DNA of 10,062 bases, taken from NCBI GenBank assembly GCA_025354075.1, contig JANXNO010000463.1, forward strand, positions 1 to 10,062, read 5' to 3'. A program made the translations under genes and the position numbers. Source of the DNA: Burkholderiales bacterium (GTDB taxonomy: Bacteria > Pseudomonadota > Gammaproteobacteria > Burkholderiales > Casimicrobiaceae). Numbering within the stretch: position 1 is the stretch's first letter; each line of letters starts with the position of its first letter. A model generated the notes under the pieces. That model was not told the DNA's origin. It did not search any database and saw only the letters and a program-made list of their open reading frames with translations. Of the stretch, positions 7,227 through 10,062 are shown piece by piece.

Positions 7227-8245
7227 CGCAAGCCTCGCACCGACTCGATGCGTTGTGGGTACGCCGCCAGCAGTAACGACGCATCAGCAAATTGCTGCGA
7301 CCCATCGGCGAGCGGCAGGTGACCGTTTGGCAGTGTCAATTCATAAGCGCAATTTTCGTTGTGCGCACGCAACAGCCACGCTGCCATGCGCGACAACCGC
7401 GCTTCGGTGTCACTCAGCGTGACTGCCTGCCACGACAACTCGATTTCCTGCCGATGGCCACTATCACCGGTTCGCGTGTACCAGTCGCCCGACTTGGCGA
7501 CCTGTTTCCACGCCACGCGCTTTAGTGAATCGCCGGGCGCGTAATCGCGCAGGCTGTCGGGGTCGTGTGCTACGTGGAGATTGCGCGATGCTGCGCCGTC
7601 ATTGTCACCCGCCATCAGCGGTAGCGGCGGCGGCGGCGTTTCTGGTTGCGGCTCAATGACGCCCATCCATTCAAAATGAACGTAGCTCCAGGCGCGAATC
7701 AGGCCGTACGGCGCACGGCTTTCAACGACGATTCGCCGCAGCGCCATCAATCCACGCCGCACAGCCGTGAACGCTAGCGGCACCACTGCGGAGCTGTCAC
7801 CTCCCAGCGAACGAGGTTGACTTTTCGCAGCGATTTTATCGATGCCGTCGCCTTTTGCCATCAGCGAAATGCCATCGCGAGCGCGTTCTGGTGAGGCCAA
7901 TGCGACAGAAAACACCAGCGATTCGCCCACTTTGCAATGCGGCGAGCGGCCCGCGCGCACGATCAGCCCGCGCAGGTTTCTATAGCTCACCAATAGTGCC
8001 GCCTGCATCAAACCCGCAAGCAAAAATGCGACCACAAATGCCAGCGAAAGTTGGTAGTTAACGCCGACCAGCAAAAGCACGACCGCCGTCAAAATAACGA
8101 ACAATCCGCGCCCGGTGGGCAGCAAATAAATGCGGCGTTGCTCCAGTTCGACCTCGTCGGCCGATATCGCGGTGTGCCCAAAGCTCAGGTGCCAGCGCGC
8201 GCGCTGCCGCGACCACCATGACGGTGATGATGTTGCAGACGACAC
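7223..8245 (-). CDS. DUF58 domain membrane protein of the MoxR-TgpA operon
   Basis: The 340-residue protein starts at GTG 8245, chosen because GGAGG lies exactly 5 bases upstream, just after the moxR stop. Earlier in-frame starts reach back into moxR and would add a low-complexity Arg-rich leader unlike the family. Near the N-terminus, two adjacent hydrophobic helices (about 45-63 and 65-86) probably form a membrane hairpin. The DUF58 signature, SLRDYAPGDSLKRVAWKQ, is at about 231-248, preceded by the APYGLIRAWS segment (about 178-187) typical of this group. DUF58 proteins commonly have a vWA-like fold and are encoded beside MoxR ATPases, which are thought to act on them; this is inference from the family. 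A proline run (PETPPPPLP) comes from five tandem GCG triplets (7624-7638). It overlaps tgpA by four bases, so expression is coupled. Confidence 0.9.
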   Translation of the reverse strand: MSSATSSPSWWSRQRARWHLSFGHTAISADEVELEQRRIYLLPTGRGLFVILTAVVLLLVGVNYQLSLAFVVAFLLAGLMQAALLVSYRNLRGLIVRAGRSPHCKVGESLVFSVALASPERARDGISLMAKGDGIDKIAAKSQPRSLGGDSSAVVPLAFTAVRRGLMALRRIVVESRAPYGLIRAWSYVHFEWMGVIEPQPETPPPPLPLMAGDNDGAASRNLHVAHDPDSLRDYAPGDSLKRVAWKQVAKSGDWYTRTGDSGHRQEIELSWQAVTLSDTEARLSRMAAWLLRAHNENCAYELTLPNGHLPLADGSQQFADASLLLAAYPQRIESVRGLR

Positions 8246-8250
8246 AACAG

Positions 8251-8255
8251 CCTCC
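8251..8255 (-). promoter_or_regulatory. Ribosome binding site fixing the DUF58 start
   Basis: On the minus strand GGAGG lies between the moxR stop (8260-8262) and a GTG at 8245, with a 5-base spacer. It is the strongest Shine-Dalgarno sequence in the window and decides between several in-frame starts, the longest of which is an ATG at 8362 deep inside moxR. Confidence 0.7.
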
Positions 8256-8259
8256 ACAG

Positions 8260-9195
8260 CTACGGTGCCGCGACGCCCACCAGCACCGCGTTGGCGAGCT
8301 GACTGCCTTTGCTCAGGCTGTCGTGACTCGCGCTCAGGCGGTGACTCACGACGGCTGTCCACACGGCTTGCACGTCGTCCGGCGTTACGTGATCGCGGCC
8401 CGACTGGAGCGCCTCGGCGCGCGCTGCGCGCAGCAACGCCAGCCCGGCGCGTGGTGAGAGGGGGCGTGTGGCGCCAGCCCGGCTCGCGCTTAACAGCTGT
8501 TGAACATAGACCAGCACCGCGTCGGACACATGAATTTTCTCAATCAGGGCTTGCAGCTTGGCCAACGCATCGGCAGAAAGTACCGCTCCGAGCTTGATGG
8601 CGCTGGCACGACGGTCACCGCCGCGGAGCAACGCAATTTCTGCGTCCGCACTGGGAAAGCCTAGCGTCAAGCGCATCATAAAGCGATCCAGCTGGGATTC
8701 GGGCAGCGGAGACACGCCGACCTGATCCAGTGGATTCTGCGTCGCAATGACAAAGAAGGGGAGCGGCAAGTCGCGGCTTACGCCGTCGACCGTGACTTGT
8801 CGTTCCTCCATCGCCTCAAGCAGTGCGCTTTGCGTTTTGGATGGCGCACGATTGAGTTCATCGGCCAGCAACACCTGCGCAAAAATCGGCCCTGGCGTGA
8901 AGCGCATGGCCTGTGTGGCGCTGTCCCAAATCGACAGCCCAAGCAGGTCAGACGGTAGCAAATCGTTGGTGCACGGCACTTTGTTGTAAGCGAGGCCGAA
9001 GGTCTTGGCCAATGCCAGCGCGAGCGTTGATTTACCGAGGCCCGGTGCGTCCTCGATCAGCAGATGGCCCTGCGCCAGCAGGCAGGTGACGGCCAGGCGG
9101 GTGACGTCGGATTTGCCCAGTACAATCGAATTGAGTTGAGAATGAATGTCGCTGAGCAACTTGCTCGCGGTAAGAATGTGCGGCGATGGGGACAC
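8260..9195 (-). CDS. MoxR-family AAA+ ATPase
   Basis: MoxR ATPases are ring-forming AAA+ proteins that act as chaperones or activators for partner proteins, often vWA/DUF58 proteins encoded next door. The 311-residue product has the full motif set: Walker A in EDAPGLGKST (48-57), CTNDLLPSDLLG (75-86), Walker B in VLLADELNRA (108-117), TQSALLEAMEERQVTVDG (121-138), sensor 1 in FVIATQNP (148-155), LPESQLDRF with the probable arginine finger (164-172) and sensor 2 in LSPRAGLALLRAARAE (246-261). GTG 9195 is preferred over ATG 9264 because AGGAA (9202-9206) stands six bases before it and the extra 23 residues do not resemble MoxR. It is the first gene of the operon, with the DUF58 start 14 bases beyond its stop. 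The role is a family-based inference; the ATPase identity is secure. Confidence 0.93.
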   Translation of the reverse strand: MSPSPHILTASKLLSDIHSQLNSIVLGKSDVTRLAVTCLLAQGHLLIEDAPGLGKSTLALALAKTFGLAYNKVPCTNDLLPSDLLGLSIWDSATQAMRFTPGPIFAQVLLADELNRAPSKTQSALLEAMEERQVTVDGVSRDLPLPFFVIATQNPLDQVGVSPLPESQLDRFMMRLTLGFPSADAEIALLRGGDRRASAIKLGAVLSADALAKLQALIEKIHVSDAVLVYVQQLLSASRAGATRPLSPRAGLALLRAARAEALQSGRDHVTPDDVQAVWTAVVSHRLSASHDSLSKGSQLANAVLVGVAAP

Positions 9196-9201
9196 TAAAA
9201 A

Positions 9202-9206
9202 TTCCT
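9202..9206 (-). promoter_or_regulatory. Ribosome binding site fixing the moxR start
   Basis: AGGAA on the minus strand is separated by TTTTTA from the GTG at 9195. It favours this start over the upstream in-frame ATG at 9264, which has no comparable site. Confidence 0.6.
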
Positions 9207-9257
9207 GAACCGTGAAAAAACAAACGCTGTTGGTCAGTGGCAGTCGCGATCTGAAAC

Positions 9258-9284
9258 TTGACATGCGTCATACGCATGTACAAC
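9258..9284 (+). promoter_or_regulatory. Candidate promoter for the ABC ATPase gene
   Basis: A perfect -35 consensus, TTGACA (9258-9263), is followed after 15 bases by TACAAC (9279-9284), a mediocre -10. It would drive the plus-strand ABC ATPase gene with a leader of about 175 bases. The short spacing and weak -10 are typical of promoters needing an activator, and the inverted repeat at 9261-9279 fills the spacer. The rest of the 9196-9466 gap shows no other gene and no strong moxR promoter that I can pick out by eye. Confidence 0.3.
9261..9279. repeat. Perfect 19-base inverted repeat, possible operator
   Basis: ACATGCGT, a CAT spacer and ACGCATGT form an 8+3+8 perfect dyad in the divergent region between moxR (minus) and the ABC ATPase gene (plus). 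It overlaps the last three bases of a TTGACA hexamer and is followed by no T-run, so it looks more like a dimeric regulator's binding site than a terminator. It begins 66 bases upstream of the moxR start. The regulator cannot be named from sequence. Confidence 0.45.
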
Positions 9285-9466
9285 GCGACTGGTTTCAATG
9301 ACGGCAGCAAGTGCAGGGTGCCAACGCAATCAGACCACCGAGCGACCTGATGCACCCATGCAAGTAGCATATTAGCGGATGAGCGTCGCCGATCAGTTTG
9401 CGCCGTTTTTTGTATCGCTGTGTCTTTGTCGGATTTTCTGTTGCAAACGCCTTTCGCTCACCCACC

Positions 9467-10062
9467 ATGTTGACCTCAGAGACCGCCGGTGCGCCCGCCA
9501 TCGTGGTGCGCGACCTGAAGAAGTCCTACGGCGCAGTCGGCGCGGTGCGCGGAATCACCTTTGCGGTGGCGCCCGGTGCAACGGTCGGCTTGTTGGGCGG
9601 TAACGGCGCAGGAAAGACGACCACCATTTCAATGTTACTTGGCGTGCTCAAACCAACGGCTGGCAGCATCGAATTGTTGGGGTTGTCGCTGGCTTCGCAT
9701 CGCTACGACATCCTGCCTCGCATCAATTTCACCTCACCCTATGTTGATTTGCCGAAGCGCCTGTCGGTCGTTGAAAATTTGCGCGTGTTTGCCGGGTTGT
9801 ACGGCGTGCGTGATGGCATAAAGCGCATCACGGAATTGCTCGGTGAACTTGATCTTGAAGAGGTTGCGGACCGTCCTTACGCCAACCTGTCAGCCGGTCA
9901 ACGCACCCGCGTGAGTCTCGCCAAGTCGTTGCTGAATTCACCGGAATTATTGTTGCTTGACGAGCCATCTCTTGGCCTGGCCCCGCGCCTGGCTGAAGAG
10001 ATTTTTGTCACGCTGGGCGCATTGAACGCATCCGGCCTGAGCGTGCTGCTGGTGGAACAAAA
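9467..10062 (+). CDS. ABC transporter ATP-binding protein, 3' truncated, hybrid-looking
   Basis: This nucleotide-binding subunit of an ABC transporter is cut by the window end after 198 codons. It has Walker A in LLGGNGAGKTTT (42-53), the INFTSPYVDLPKRLSVVENL segment at the Q-loop (86-105), the signature LSAGQ (141-145), Walker B in LLLLDEP (161-167) and the D-loop SLGLAP (168-173). Residues 1 to about 160 resemble ABC-2 type exporter ATPases, whose partner would be a membrane permease encoded downstream. Residues from about 163 on (DEPSLGLAP, EEIF, LNASG, LLVEQ) instead match branched-chain amino-acid ATPase LivF, including Gln198 where most ABC ATPases have the H-loop His. ATG 9467 is the likely start, although no Shine-Dalgarno sequence precedes it; GTG codons near residue 13 are alternatives. 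The ABC ATPase identity is secure, but subfamily and substrate are open. Confidence 0.85.
   Translation, partial: MLTSETAGAPAIVVRDLKKSYGAVGAVRGITFAVAPGATVGLLGGNGAGKTTTISMLLGVLKPTAGSIELLGLSLASHRYDILPRINFTSPYVDLPKRLSVVENLRVFAGLYGVRDGIKRITELLGELDLEEVADRPYANLSAGQRTRVSLAKSLLNSPELLLLDEPSLGLAPRLAEEIFVTLGALNASGLSVLLVEQ

Noticed and set aside
7624..7638. Five tandem GCG triplets as a possible phase-variable repeat
   Set aside because: A triplet repeat inside the DUF58 gene cannot shift the frame; it simply encodes a short proline run.
9379..9603. Small plus-strand frame starting just after TATTAG in the intergenic region
   Set aside because: Its second half overlaps the ABC ATPase in another frame, the translation is Cys/Arg-rich without features, and no ribosome binding site is present.

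Overview
The window looks like chromosomal DNA from a Gram-negative proteobacterium, most likely a betaproteobacterium of the Burkholderiales type. This is a judgement from the GC-rich coding (roughly 60% by eye), an outer-membrane beta-barrel ending in Phe, betaproteobacterial-looking MoaD/MoaE sequences, and a MoxR-DUF58-TgpA operon. I see no phage, insertion sequence, CRISPR array, tRNA or rRNA. Coding density is high, and the only sizeable gaps are about 213 and 271 bases.

Layout. Bases 2-499 hold the 3' end of an outer-membrane beta-barrel gene, closed by a clean intrinsic terminator (522-545). A plus-strand run follows: moaD (713-970) and moaE (972-1430), the two subunits of molybdopterin synthase; a 2-keto-3-deoxygalactonokinase gene, dgoK (1437-2348); and a 907-residue protein (2388-5111) that fuses an ADP-forming acyl-CoA synthetase to a GNAT acetyltransferase, as in the Pat/PatZ protein-lysine acetyltransferases. 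moaD, moaE and dgoK are packed within 1-6 bases and probably share a transcript. The acetyltransferase gene has its own candidate -10 box 5 bases before its ATG.

The acetyltransferase gene ends 6 bases from the end of an opposing operon read right to left: MoxR-type AAA+ ATPase (8260-9195), DUF58 protein (7223-8245) and TgpA-type membrane transglutaminase-like protein (5118-7226). Two of the starts are GTG codons chosen for their strong Shine-Dalgarno sequences, and the DUF58 and tgpA genes overlap by ATGA. This is a widely conserved trio. MoxR ATPases are generally thought to act as chaperones for partner proteins, and TgpA carries a periplasmic Cys-His-Asp transglutaminase fold, so the set probably serves the cell envelope, but its substrate is not known.

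After a 271-base divergent intergenic region with a perfect 19-base inverted repeat overlapping a consensus TTGACA, a plus-strand ABC ATPase gene (from 9467) runs off the end. Its first four fifths look like an ABC-2 exporter ATPase, while its last ~30 residues look like LivF. This is either an unusual hybrid or an assembly chimera.

Most of the window is ordinary core-genome content. I did not find a convincing undescribed system. The points most worth checking are the hybrid ABC ATPase, the retained catalytic histidine in the acyltransferase fusion, the possible leaderless starts, and the intergenic palindrome.
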